DNA of 64,000 nt from Homarus americanus. Its lineage: Eukaryota; Arthropoda; Malacostraca; Decapoda; Nephropidae. Below, piece after piece: positions 47,056-57,289 of the stretch; within the stretch, counting starts at the first letter, position 1, and every line of letters starts with the position of its first letter. The stretch covers positions 8,503,318 through 8,567,317 of the forward strand of contig NW_024725489.1 in assembly GCF_018991925.1 (NCBI RefSeq), in the 5' to 3' direction. The notes beneath the pieces were generated by a model. The model was not told the origin of the DNA. It was given only the letters and a program-made list of their open reading frames with translations, and made no database searches. The translations under genes were made by a program, and so were the position numbers.

Positions 47056-47625
47056 TCTCCCTCCCCCCTCACGCTCATAGTCTTTGTCTTGAGCGGACTT
47101 CTTAGTCCTAAGTCGCTCCGAGCGTCGAGGTGCACTGTGGGGCGGATCCTCGTGAGGTGTAGGTGACTCGTCCACGGTCAGGGGGCCAGCAGCAGGGGGT
47201 GGGACTGGCCGGAGGAAGCGGCGGTTCCTCCACCAGACACGGCCGCTCGGCATCCTGACCTTGTAGTCCTGCGACCGGCCGACGCCCATCACTATGCCCA
47301 CCTTGACCCAACGTGTCGTCGTCGGGTCCTGGACGCGGACAAGGGCACCAATCTCCAGTGGCTGAAGAGGGCGGGCACGGTCGTCATACCGAGTCTTGGC
47401 GTCCTGGGCACGTGAAGCGGCGCGGCGGTCACAGCTCTCGGCTTTGGTCTGCCAGTCCTTCGCAAAGGCCTTGGCATGTGTAGGAACGCAAGAGCGGAGA
47501 GGGTGACCATACAGGATCAGGGCAGGGGTAGCCCTGGGGCGTGTGGTCGATTCCACCCTCCTGATGTGACTCCGCTGCTGCTTGGGGCTGCGTGGGCCAT
47601 CTGGAGGGGGCTGCGTGCGAACCAC
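47038..47625 (-). pseudogene. Gypsy pol C-terminus (integrase tail)
   Basis: A 195-codon frame with ALILYGHPLRSCVPTHAKAF, AQDAKTRYDDRARPLQPLEI, VRVQDPTTTRWVKVGIVMGV and RVWWRNRRFLRPVPP, the chromodomain-like/SH3-like end of Gypsy integrases. It ends in a basic tail with its stop inside the LTR. The catalytic core is missing upstream, and the first codons are already past the deletion joint at about 47630-47735. Confidence 0.82.
47056..47070 (-). other. Polypurine tract
   Basis: The element strand reads GAGGGGGGAGGGAGA immediately before the 3' LTR start. This is the expected primer site for plus-strand DNA synthesis. Confidence 0.85.
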
Positions 47626-47748
47626 CCCGAGGGAAGTGCGCTGCTTTCCTCCTCGTCTTGGGCTTTTGGGCTTGGGTTGGCGGCAGCACTTGTCGTAGTG
47701 TCCATAGCGACCACAGGCCTGACACTTGCGGCCTCATGCAGGGCACCT

Positions 47749-48956
47749 CTATGTGTTAGACCAGTGGCCCTTACGGTCACATCCACGACACAGTGCGTCG
47801 GCGGCCGGGCAAGTCTTGGGGCCGTGCTGCTTTCCACAGCTGCCGCAGGAAGCACTAGGCGGAGGCGTGGAAGAACGTGCGGCAGCCTTCACGTTGTTGG
47901 CCGCCTTCTTATCCTTCTTGTATTGTGAGATAGCTCTCACAGCAGGTGGGGCCCGTAAGGCAGAGGTGGCGGATTTGGTGGCCTCGTATGACCGACATTC
48001 AGTCACTACCACCTGGAGTGTGGAGGAAGCGTCCAGGGGGATGAGTCGCTGCACCAACTCTTCCTGCCTGACACCTGCCAAGATCCCGTGCTTGATCCAG
48101 GCTTCCTCACATTCCCGGCTGTGCGCCTTGCAGACGTCGATCTCCTCTGACAAACTCTTCAAACGCTTACAAAAAAGTCGTCAAAGGATTCGTTCTCCGC
48201 CTGCTTGCAGCTGGTGAAGGCGCGGAGATGCAAAGCCTCGTTGTTCCGACCCTTAACATGCTCCTGTAAAAGGTCGAGCACATCCGTCACTGAAGAGGTA
48301 GAATCAGGAGGCACTTGCAACGTGTGCTCCAAAACTCTCTGGGTCTCCAGCGACAAACACATCCGCAGTTGGATGAGCTGTTTGTTTGGAGGCATGCTGT
48401 CCAGGTCCACCATCGTGGAGTAATCTGTCCAACGCCGCCTCCACTCACGAAAAAGCTGAAACGTGACGTCTGGTGAGAGGGCGGGTGGGGGTTGAACAGA
48501 TGCCTTGGGAGCTGTTTGTTTGGAGGCAAGAGTACCTGGAGGACGCTGGTGTGGTGGAGGAGGGAGGACATTGGCGCCTTCATGCGCGCTACCTGCGAGT
48601 GAGGGAGGGTGGGTTAGCGCCAGGGTCGCCAATAGTGCCTCAAAACGCAACTTTTCCTCCTCTCTTCGTGTCTCCTCCCTCTGAAGTTCCATCTCTCTAC
48701 GTCTCTCGTCCCGGTCGTCCATCCACCTCAGAATTGTGGCAATGTCCGTCACTGGAGGTGGAGGATGAGAGTCTGCGCCCGGTGGAGGGAGAGGTGGTGT
48801 AGGGGAGTCGTGTCTCCATCTTGACGTTGTCCTTCTTACCTCCCATCTTTTGTGTGTAAATGGACTGCACTGTTTTAGTATATAAAGTAAGCGCCTCAAC
48901 AGCTCGAACCACATATATATGACATAAACAAGCGCGGCTCTTAGCATAGAGTCCAC
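47749..48956 (-). pseudogene. Gypsy gag with CCHC knuckles, one frameshift
   Basis: The first frame (48159-48956) holds a coiled coil rich in Arg/Glu (DERRREMELQREETRREEEK). A Pro-rich linker follows, then the capsid-like part (TFQLFREWRRRWTDYSTMVD). At an A/T6 run near 48170 the frame shifts by one. The second frame (47749-48162) goes on with SLSEEIDVCKAHSRECEEAW and knuckles CGSCGKQHGPKTC and CRGCDRKGHWS. Apart from this one shift gag is open throughout. The shift could be an assembly error in the homopolymer. Confidence 0.85.
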
Positions 48957-49370
48957 TGTTCTGTCACGTATTGAGTGAGTGCGTGCGTGCGTGCGTGCGT
49001 CGCGGTAATGTGTGTGTCTGTGAAAACAGATGCACTTCGTAGTAACCTTAATGCCGGTGACTAGAACGCGGCAGAAATTGAGACAATCGTGTCTTCCGGG
49101 ATGTCCTGCAAAGGAAAGGGTGTGTGGCTAGATGCTCTGTGGGAACCACAAACAGGCCAATACTCGGCGCTCTCAGCTCTGAACACACACTAATACGCTG
49201 ACACTAACACTGCCACCGTCACTAAAACGCACTGTGACGGAGCAACACTGCACATCGCGGCAGAAACACAGCGCAGCACAACACAACACTATGAGTCAGC
49301 GCTCATGGCCGCGCATCACGGCAGGCGTAACTGTCTCGGCATAGTTCACACCTTTTGTAAGTCTACAGAT
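48957..49370. other. 5' leader of the Gypsy element
   Basis: Untranslated leader between the primer site and gag. It contains a GCGT tetranucleotide run (about 48978-49000) and no open frame. Confidence 0.6.
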
Positions 49371-49383
49371 CGGCACTGCGCCA
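49371..49383 (-). other. Primer-binding site
   Basis: The element strand reads TGGCGCAGTGCCG directly after the LTR end. It resembles the TGGCGCAGT-type site used by many Gypsy elements with a serine tRNA. The tRNA match was not checked. Confidence 0.75.
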
Positions 49384-49758
49384 TGAACAGTTACAAGTGT
49401 TCCCCAAAAGAATACAGTGATGGGTAGGGGAAACACTGGTAACACTGATCATTTAATATGGATAGAGAGAAATACAAAAGTGGTGACTGCGTGTACCATG
49501 CACGGCTCCACACGGTCAGACTGAGGCTACCTTGCCATATGGCAGCCTGAAACATCTTGCCACATAACACGTGCAGTGTTGCCCGCATGTTAGCTCACAC
49601 AGTCAGACTGAGGCTGCCTTGCCATATGGCAGCCTCGGGGCAATGTTGCCACATAACACGCAGTGTTGCCACGTGATGATATATATAAATGCTACTCGGC
49701 ACAGTAGCTTATATACAGGGTTGCTACTCGGCACAGTAGCTTATATACATAACCTACA
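49384..49758 (-). repeat. 5' LTR with internal duplication
   Basis: 375 bp, plus-strand ends TGAACAGTTAC and CATAACCTACA. Compared with the 3' LTR it has an extra ~89 bp: the segment CAGACTGAGGCTGCCTTGCC with the following ATATGGCAGCC occurs twice (about 49519 and 49605). The two copies differ by several bases, so the duplication is not brand new. Confidence 0.88.
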
Positions 49759-49763
49759 CCTAT

Positions 49764-49966
49764 AGGCACGTCCGTCCCCTTATGTGGTCACGCCACGACT
49801 GAATGTGTACAGGAGCCCCGGGAGTGATTCGCTTGACCCCAAGTTCACTTTTAGCACAGTTAAGCATCCCGAGTCACTTATGGTGTGGGGTTGCTTCTCG
49901 CACTTTGGAACTGGTGATCTTGTTGTGCTACCTAGGAACCTGATGATGAATCAATTTAACTACTGA
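49764..49966 (+). pseudogene. Tc1-type transposase, C-terminal DDE fragment
   Basis: The plus-strand text VRPLMWSRHD, a stop, NVYRSPGSD-like, FTFSTVKHPESLMVWGCFSH and FGTGDLVVLPRNLMMNQFNY is the middle-to-late catalytic domain of Tc1 transposases (VMVWG...G and the L-x-VLP block). It ends with a stop. It begins exactly at the Gypsy insertion site, and the bases left of that element (about 46740-46769) also read on in frame, so the Gypsy element may have landed in this transposase gene. Confidence 0.75.
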
Positions 49967-49984
49967 TATATGTCATGGCTGATA

Positions 49985-50650
49985 TGTTCTAGTTGGTATG
50001 TTGTAACTGGTATGTTTTGGCTGGTATGTTCTCGTTGGTATGTTGTAACTGGTATGTTCTGAATGGCATGTTCTGGCTGGTATCTTCTGGTTGGTATGTT
50101 GTAACAGGTATGTTCTCACTGGCATGTTCTGGCTGGTATCTTCTGGCTGGTATCTTCTGGCCGGTATGTTCTGGCTGGTCTGTTCTGGCTGGTATGTTCT
50201 GGCTGGTATGTTCTAACTGGTATGTTCTGGCTGGTATCTTCTGGCTGGTATGTTCTGACTGGTATATTCCGGCTGGTATTTTCTGACTGGTATGTTCTGG
50301 CTGGTATGTTCTGACTGCATGTTCTGCTGGTGTTCTGGCTGGTATGTTCTGGCTGGCATGTTCTGTCTGGTATGTTCTGACTGGGATGTTCTGACTGGTA
50401 TGTTCCGTCTTGTATGTTCTGACTGGTATGTTCTGGCTGGTATTTTCTGACTGGTATGTTCTGGCTGGTATGTTCTGTCTGGCACGTTCTGGCTGGTAGG
50501 TTCTGGCTTGTATGTTCTGGCTGGTAAGTTCCGACTGGTATGTTCTAGCTGGTATGTTCTGGCTGGTATGTTCTGGCTGGTATTTTCTGACTGGTATGTT
50601 CTGGCTGGTATGTTCTGACCGGTATGTTCTGGTTGTATGTTCGGTTGCAA
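49985..50650. repeat. 14-bp minisatellite, left block
   Basis: About 47 copies of CTGGTATGTTCTGA/G with variants TATTTTCTGAC and TATGTTGTAAC. Minus-strand frames give a 14-residue periodic peptide (PEHTSQNIPARTYQ), which is spurious. The same repeat resumes at 56340 on the far side of the LTR element. Confidence 0.95.
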
Positions 50651-50654
50651 GTTC

Positions 50655-51466
50655 TGTCATTTAACCCTCCACCAGCACTACGAACCACGCCATCTATTGT
50701 CTTGATCTACCCCTTCCTGAAACCGCCATCTACGGACAGACCACAATCCTTGACTGCGTCTCAGATTACCACTCGGGGTTTCCCTTCCTCTATATCCTGG
50801 TTGTTATGTCACTTCCTCCAGTCTTCTTTGTGGGCTCCAATTCAAGGAGAGAACTTGGCTCTGGGAAATGACCACAGGAATCTCATCCTCAGCCTCTGGT
50901 GCAGTGACTACCTACCGTCTTCTACAATACTCAGCCTTACTCATCCAGCCATCTCAGCTCTACTTGCAAGTATTTGCTCATCTTGTATTGCCTCCCCCGT
51001 CCACTTGCTTCCACAAAATTGTTTATGTTGTATTTAATATCATATATACTGTTGGCAATGTTTTAGGTTAAGGTTTGGTTAAGGGTAATTTATAAGCTGA
51101 ATATTTTTGTTGAGATTCATGGTGCTATTATACACAACTGACTCTATCCATCTACCTTTTATAGTCCAATTGTCTTTGTTTTTTTTTTTTTTGTTACTGT
51201 TGGGATCTGGGTAGGCGATCCTTCTATTACAATCTAACTCATGGCAGCCAGCCGACCGTGGGACCAGGAACCCTAAGTACCACTCCTTCCTCCTTGTAAC
51301 TCCTTGTTAATTATTCCTCCAGTCACTTCTGTTTACAATTACTTTACGGTGGTTTTTAAGTTTCCTTCATATGCAATGCATATATTGGTATTACCGTGCA
51401 ATAAAGAGTGACGAGCGTGAATATTAGGTTCAAGTGTCGCAAAACACTGACTTATTTATTACCGCG
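50655..51466 (+). repeat. 5' LTR
   Basis: Starts TGTCATTTAACCCTCCACC. It shares CCACGCCATCTAT, TATCCTGGTTGTT, GTGCAGTGACTACCTACCGT, CTTCTACAATACTCAGC and GTTGGGATCTGGGTAG with the 3' copy. AATAAA lies at about 51402. A TGGCAGTCG-like word at 51467 may be the start of the primer site. The exact end is inferred. Confidence 0.7.
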
Positions 51467-52149
51467 TGGCAGTCGTGTAGTAAGTCTTATCGAGTGCGAG
51501 GAAAAGTCGGATCTGTTCATGCCGACCTGCCTCTATCAAAGTAGGCTGCTTCCGTAGTCACTAGTTTAGGGTGAAGTGATATCTTGGGGATGCCCGCTCT
51601 ACCATGACCCCCATATTCATAAGCCCTCAAATTATTGGTATTCCTCATTATCTCATTCAGGATCCAATCATACCATTTATCAGGGTTGTTAATCCGGATC
51701 TTTACCTTGGCCGTATTTTGCTTCTTCCCCTTTCAAGTATATCGGGGTTGTTAATCCGGATCTTTATATTAATGCGTAATACGCCCTTCCTGTATATCAA
51801 GTTTGTTAATCGGGATCTTTATATTCTTGCCATGTCCACCCTACCCCTTTCAAGTCTCTAACTCTATCTAAGGATCTTCTCGAGCAGCAATCATAAGTGT
51901 TTTCCCTAGGTACTGCTTGGTTGAGTTTTCGGGACTTTCTGGTTATCCTGCAATGATATTTTTCTGCGGTTGTCATAATCTTATCTTTGGACCCATTAGT
52001 TAATTTATCCTCATGCACCTTAACAATAGCCACCTCAGGTTTTGATCTCCAGGATTTTATTGAAAATCCTTCCGTAGCTAAGTACGTGTTGTATCCTGAA
52101 GAAGAATGGAAAGAAATAACCCAACTATTATATCCCATTTTTCACAGCA
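51467..52149. other. Leader or decayed gag start
   Basis: No clear coding motif on the plus strand. CGGGGTTGTTAATCCGGATC-type words repeat three times at 51680-51830 (a ~60-bp degenerate tandem). Minus-strand open frames here have no family signature. Confidence 0.4.
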
Positions 52150-53290
52150 ACTGACTAAGGGAAATGTTAAAAAATCATGTGATTGAAGTGTTGTGGTTGG
52201 CAGTTCAACAAGAAGTTTTAAAGAATCCGCTGTTGACAGATTATAACCCATGTCAGAAACTTCAACCACTATCACCACCCTCCCCTCACTCCAGAGAGGG
52301 GATTGCCTCGGGTCTGGCTAGCCCTCAGAAGAAACACAACGAATAGGCAGCTTAGAACTAGAACGACTACTTTGGTTCGAGTTCAAATCAAAATGAAAGA
52401 ACTCAGAGTTTGGAACATGAGTTTAGGTGAGGCCAAGTTGGGCAGGAGGAAAAGGATTAGAACAGAATAAAGTTGGAGCATGAGGAAATGATGGAACAGG
52501 CCAGGATTAGACAGGAGGTTGAATTCTGGAAAGAACTACAGGTAAGAGATAGAATGCTTAACATCGGAGTTTAAATCAAAAGAAGTGGCATTAAGAAGGC
52601 TTCAGCTGCTTTTCAACCTGCACCTTCTTCCCTTTAATTTCCCCAGGTTTGATGAATCCGATGGATAGGTCATTAGGACTTTGAAAATAATAAGGAAAAG
52701 AATGGTGGCCAAAAAACCGTGGGTGTCAGTGTTTAGTTCCTAGAATTATATGGTAGGCTGTGAGAGTTTATAACTGTTTAGACCAGACTGGTGACTATGA
52801 TGGCAACAAAAGATATCCTCACACTCTTGTACTATCACGCCAGGTGGATATACAGCAAGTATCATCATCTAACAAAACCATTTTTACACCTTTGTTGAGT
52901 TTGCTCAAGAAAAAGCAGGTTTTTTAAGAAGTGGTTAGGGCTGGGGAAGCCTCATTTCAGGATTTGGTAAACATTGTCTGGAGGTGGAAGAGCAAGTCAC
53001 CATTTCACATCTTGAAAGCATGTGGAGGAGCGTGGAGAGGTTAATTTTGGGGCATGCTGCTGGGCTGGCTGATGCATACGCTTTGTTGGTGGGTCACTGG
53101 GCAGTAGGAACGTGGTACTTCCCGACATGTTAGGTCCTCCTCACAGTGATAACCTTAGCCTTTGGGGCGTGGGTGGTGGGTCTGAAGGTCCCTACTCCCC
53201 CGATGCAACCAGCTTACTTGTTCTTACCGCAAAAACCCAGGCCACTTTGCTCCGAGTTGTAAACTACCCAAAAGTGTCGAATTGTAAAAG
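52150..53290 (+). pseudogene. Gypsy gag remnant
   Basis: The plus-strand translation in shifting frames shows a charged helix (EHEEMMEQ, then ARIRQEVE and WKELQVRD). A capsid-like stretch follows (GDYDGNK, then FKKWLGLGKPHFRIW), and near 53200-53280 a degenerate knuckle CSYRKNPGHFAPSC in which one Cys is replaced. There are numerous stops and frameshifts. Confidence 0.55.
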
Positions 53291-54539
53291 TAGTTCTGGT
53301 CCCCAAATCCAAACCAATAGCAACCACCAATATTGGAAGGCCCATCGAGGATCTCTTCTCTTCATTTCACTATGAGGGAAAAATTTCAATCATAGGGGTC
53401 TCGTTCTTTTCCTATTCATATACTACGTGATACAGGGCTAATCTATCTGCCTCCTGTTTAACGTCATTCCTGATATATCCGCATTTTACCTAATGAGAGT
53501 GTTCTAATTTCAGATCTCGCGTCCCATTCTTCCCTATCCTTTGCTTCAAAATTTTTCCTCAACCTCCCTTGATTACTGGAAGTGTGAAATAACAGCCAAA
53601 TAGGAAAAGACCCCATGCCTGTGTGCATTTCAATTTATTATTGGGTAATGACTTGGTAGGAAAATCTGAGTAGTTCCCTAACATAAAGACAGTCGACTCT
53701 CCTTACCTGTCAACTCCACCACTGACCTTAAAAGAAACTATTCTGTCACTTACCATCTTGTGCTGTCTGGTCACAGAAATTGGCATGCAGTGAGCCTCTT
53801 TATCTCACGACCACCTCCAATATCTTACACTACCCACAGAAGATCTGTACAATAAGATATTAGTAGGATAGGCTCATTACAGCCCAACAATCTGATCCAC
53901 TCCTTTTGTTTCAAACAGGTGATGAAAAGACCCCAGTGTGGACCATTGGCCACATCTTCGGCTTTACCACCACGTCCCAAGGTTTAGCGGAACGGTTCCA
54001 TCAGCTTTCAAATCAATGCTAACTAAACTATACTCCTCTCAACTATATAGTCCATACTCTGATCACCGAAAGATTCACAACTTGTTCACATTAATCTCTG
54101 GCGACTTTACCATTTCGGAGCAGAAGTCAGAGGAAGACATCTGAGGCTATAAACCAACCTGTGCTGCATACGGTTTTGTCGGGGGCGGAGCCGGAGACAG
54201 ATGACATGGACCTGTTGGAGAATTTAGACTTCCCTCTACCTAAAGAAACCCTGCTAACAGTCACATACTCAACAACTTGAGATGAGTATTTTCTGTTGGA
54301 ATCCATCTCAAGCAAAAAAGATCTCACTGATTTATTATCAACATTTCCTAAAGTCGTCCAAAGCCTCCCGAGGGTTTTTAATATATTTAAACACCAAATA
54401 TTAAGCTAATCTCCAGATGATGTACACAATACAGTAGGCAATCAGCCTATCGACTAAATCCACAAAAAAAGAGATTTATGAAAAAAGGAGGTAGATTTTT
54501 TTGTTAAAACACTTAACTAGCTGAGCCTAAATACCTCCC
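53291..54539. other. Decayed protease/linker region
   Basis: This lies between gag and RT remnants. I could not recognise a DTG/DSG motif or any other block in any frame. Confidence 0.35.
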
Positions 54540-55690
54540 CTAAGGGCTTCACCTTGCCTTCTCATTCCCAAAACCCGATATGGCCTTTTCGTTTCTGTAC
54601 CGATTATCGTAAGTGAGCCCAGGTCACTGTCTCGGACTTTACTACCCTTTACCTTTGATTAAAAGATATAATGAACCCAGCATAGAGGCTGTGCCCAATT
54701 TTATCAGTACGTGGACCTATTGAAAGGATATTATCAAGTGGGACTACGGATGAGGCAAAATAATCTCGGCATTTATAACTCCATTTGTTCTTTTTCAATA
54801 TTTGGTTATGGCGTTTGGCTTTCTAATACTCCGGCCATTCAGAGAGGGCCATCAACTTCTGCTATTCAGGACCTAGGTGGGGACGTTCACTTACCACCTG
54901 GATGACCTGGTGGTGATGTCGGACAGCTGGGACAGAAACATCTGGTGCATTTGGAATACTGTTTGCTGCGACTGCAGGGGCTGGATTCACCATAAACCTG
55001 GCTAAATCTGCTTTTAGCAGACCTCAATGTTTTACCTGGGACATATCGTTGGGCATGGTGATGGTGAGACCAAGGACGCAAACGTTAGAGCCATCTTGTC
55101 CTTCCCCACTCGAGACGAGGAAAGACTCATGCTTTCTGGGATATTTGAAAATACTACCGTCGGTTCTGCAGCCTTCTCCAGCGTGGCGGACCCCTCACAG
55201 ACCTTACCGGTTCTGGTCCCTTACATCTGGAGACCAGAAGTGCGACCAGTCTTTCCACCGCCTCAAAGCCTTCCTTGCGCCAAGCCTGTAGTCCACCCCC
55301 TGACTACACCTCGCCCTTCCATCCTGCCGTCGTGGCGCTAGTGAGTAGCCGGGAGTGGGGGCTGTGCTCCTACAACCCGACCCAACCACTGATGTCCTTC
55401 ACCCTGTGGCACCATTACTCCGCCAAGTTGAAAAAACATCAGATCAACTTCTCGACCATAGAGAAGAGGCCCTGGCTCTGGTGTTGGCAATAAAAGTTTG
55501 AATGTTGCACTCCAGTCTTGCACAGCAACCCTAGTGTTACTAAAACCACCGCCCACTCCCGTTCATTCAGAAGCCAACAAGACCTCCAACAGCGAATCCT
55601 CCTTCGACTCTCCTCACACCCAGCCCTATAATCTACAAGTCCGGCACATAAGGGGGTGGACAACCTGATTCTGACTCCTTATCCGAGCTC
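54540..55690 (+). pseudogene. Gypsy reverse transcriptase and RNase H remnant
   Basis: Successive frames give PKPDMAFRFCTDYRKV (about 54570), DLLKGYYQVGL (54711; first catalytic Asp), a YHLDDLVVMSDSW active site (about 54895), FYLGHIVGHGDG (55030), KCDQSFHRLKAFLA (about 55240) and the RNase H words YSAKLKKHQINFSTIE and EALALVLA (about 55420-55490). A DSLSE-like end lies at about 55680. Each module is split by frameshifts. Integrase is missing; the 3' LTR starts 60 bases later. Confidence 0.8.
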
Positions 55691-55749
55691 AGTGAAATCA
55701 CAGCCTGGGTGATCACCTCCTTGGCGCCCTTCAGAGGTCTTTGGAGGTG

Positions 55750-56330
55750 TGTTCAAACCCCTCCACCTTTTCTGAACCACGCCATCTATCCTTGATCTAC
55801 ACCTTTTTACAACAACACTGTCTAGGACAGGAACTTACAGTATGAGCTCGTCTTACCTCCGGGGTTTCCCTTCTCCATATCCTGGTTGTTGAGTCACTTC
55901 CTCCAAGTCTTCTTTGTGAGCTCCAATTCGAGGAGAGAGCACTTGGCTCTGGGAAGTGACCACAGGATCATCTATCCTCTAAACCTACGGTGCAGTGACT
56001 ACCTACCGTCTTCTACAATACTCAGCTTTACTCGTCAGCCATCTCAGCTCCTCACTTAAGTATTTGTATCTTGTATTGCCTCCCCCACGTCCACTTGCTT
56101 CAAAATTGTTTATGTTGTATTAATATGTATATACTGTTAATGTTTAGGTTAAGTTTGGTTAAGGGTAATTTATAAGCTGAATATTTTGTTTAGGGATTTA
56201 TGGTACTTTATTATACACAACGAAAACTCGCATCCTTTGTCTACCCTTTTATAGTCCGATTGTCTTTGTTTTTTTTTGTTGTTACCTGTTGGGATCTGGG
56301 TAGACGTATAACTATATTCTAAATCCCCAA
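55750..56330 (+). repeat. 3' LTR, truncated
   Basis: Starts TGTTCAAACCCCTCCACC and follows the 5' LTR to GTTGGGATCTGGGTAGACG at about 56308, where similarity ends. The last ~230 bases of the LTR are missing. Minisatellite units begin a few dozen bases later. Confidence 0.72.
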
Positions 56331-56339
56331 ACTCAAACA

Positions 56340-57055
56340 CAAAGTCTGACTGGCATGTTCTGGGCTGGTATGTTCTGGGCTGGTATGTTCTGCTGGTATG
56401 TTCTGACTGGTATGTTCTGGCTGGTATTTTCTTGACTGGTATGTTCGGTGGCTGGTATGTTCTGGACTGGTATGTTCTGCTGGTATGTTCTGACAGGTAT
56501 GCCCTTGGCTGGTATGTTCTCGGGCTGGTAAGTGTTCTGAATTTGCATAATTTGGCTTTGCATGTTCTGGACTGGTAGTGTCTTGGCTGGGTATGTTCTG
56601 GCTGGCTTGACTGCATGCCTGGCTGGTATGTTCTGACTGGTATGTTCTGGCTGGTGTTCTGGCTGGTATGTTCTGACTGGTATATTCCGGCTGGTATGTT
56701 GTGACTGGTATATTCTGGCTGGTATGCTCTGACTGGTATGTTCTGGCTTGTATGTTTTGACTGGTATGTTCTGACTGGTATGTTCTGGCTGGTATGTTTT
56801 GACTGGTATGTTCTGGCTGGTATGTTCTGACTGGTATGTTCTGCCTGGTATTTTCTGCCCTGTATATTCTGGCTGGTATGTTCTGACTGGTATGGTTTGG
56901 CTGGTATGTTCTGGATGGTATATACTGTTTGGTATATTCAGACTGTTATGTCTACCTGGTATGTTTTGACTCGTATGTTCTTCTTGGTATGTTCTGACTG
57001 GTATGTTCTACCTGGTATGTTCTGCCTGGTATGTTCTAGCTGGTATGTTCTAACT
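56340..57055. repeat. 14-bp minisatellite, right block
   Basis: Same CTGGTATGTTCTGA unit as 49985-50650. The first 280 bases are more degenerate (GGGCTGG, CTTGACTGG variants); the later part is regular. Confidence 0.95.
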
Positions 57056-57289
57056 CCAACACCTCTATTGTTCTGTGTTATCCACTCCTGACTTAATCTA
57101 AGGACAGCATCCTATTACCTGTACAGTACTACTGTTAATAGAAGGTCATGCATTGAGCCATTCCCTTTCATACCTTCAGCTACTGGTGTTGTTAGTGTGG
57201 GATACACTCGTCAGTTGCATAATCATCCTATATGTCCTAATACATACACACAAATCTATCCTTAACTGTCTGGCTGGTATTAGAGAAGG

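Larger units (their letters stand above)
46770..49758 (-). mobile_element. Internally deleted Ty3/Gypsy element with intact boundaries
   Basis: A 2989-bp element on the minus strand. Two LTRs are present: 49384-49758 (5') and 46770-47055 (3'). A primer-binding site TGGCGCAGTGCCG lies right after the 5' LTR, and a purine tract right before the 3' LTR. It is flanked by CCTAT on both sides (46765-46769 and 49759-49763). Inside are a gag ORF and the last ~195 codons of pol; protease, RT, RNase H and most of integrase are deleted. The copy could only have moved using proteins from a relative. Confidence 0.9.
50655..56330 (+). mobile_element. Ty3/Gypsy element between two 14-bp minisatellite blocks
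   Basis: A direct repeat of about 570 bp (50655-51240 and 55750-56330) marks LTRs. Between them on the plus strand are gag remnants with a knuckle-like motif and RT-RNase H remnants. The 5' LTR seems to run to about 51466 with an AATAAA at about 51402. The 3' LTR is truncated at about 56330. All frames are riddled with stops. Integrase is not visible, so the element ends soon after RNase H. Its age, judged from LTR divergence (roughly 10-15% plus many indels by eye), is greater than that of the 46770-49758 element. Confidence 0.78.

Noticed and set aside
49989..50660. Minus-strand 223-codon frame of QNIPARTYQ repeats
   Set aside because: 14-bp minisatellite read through; no coding constraint is visible.
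51806..52278. Minus-strand frames inside the 50655-56330 element
   Set aside because: They read as ordinary protein-like text but match no family, and the element's gag lies on the plus strand at the same place.
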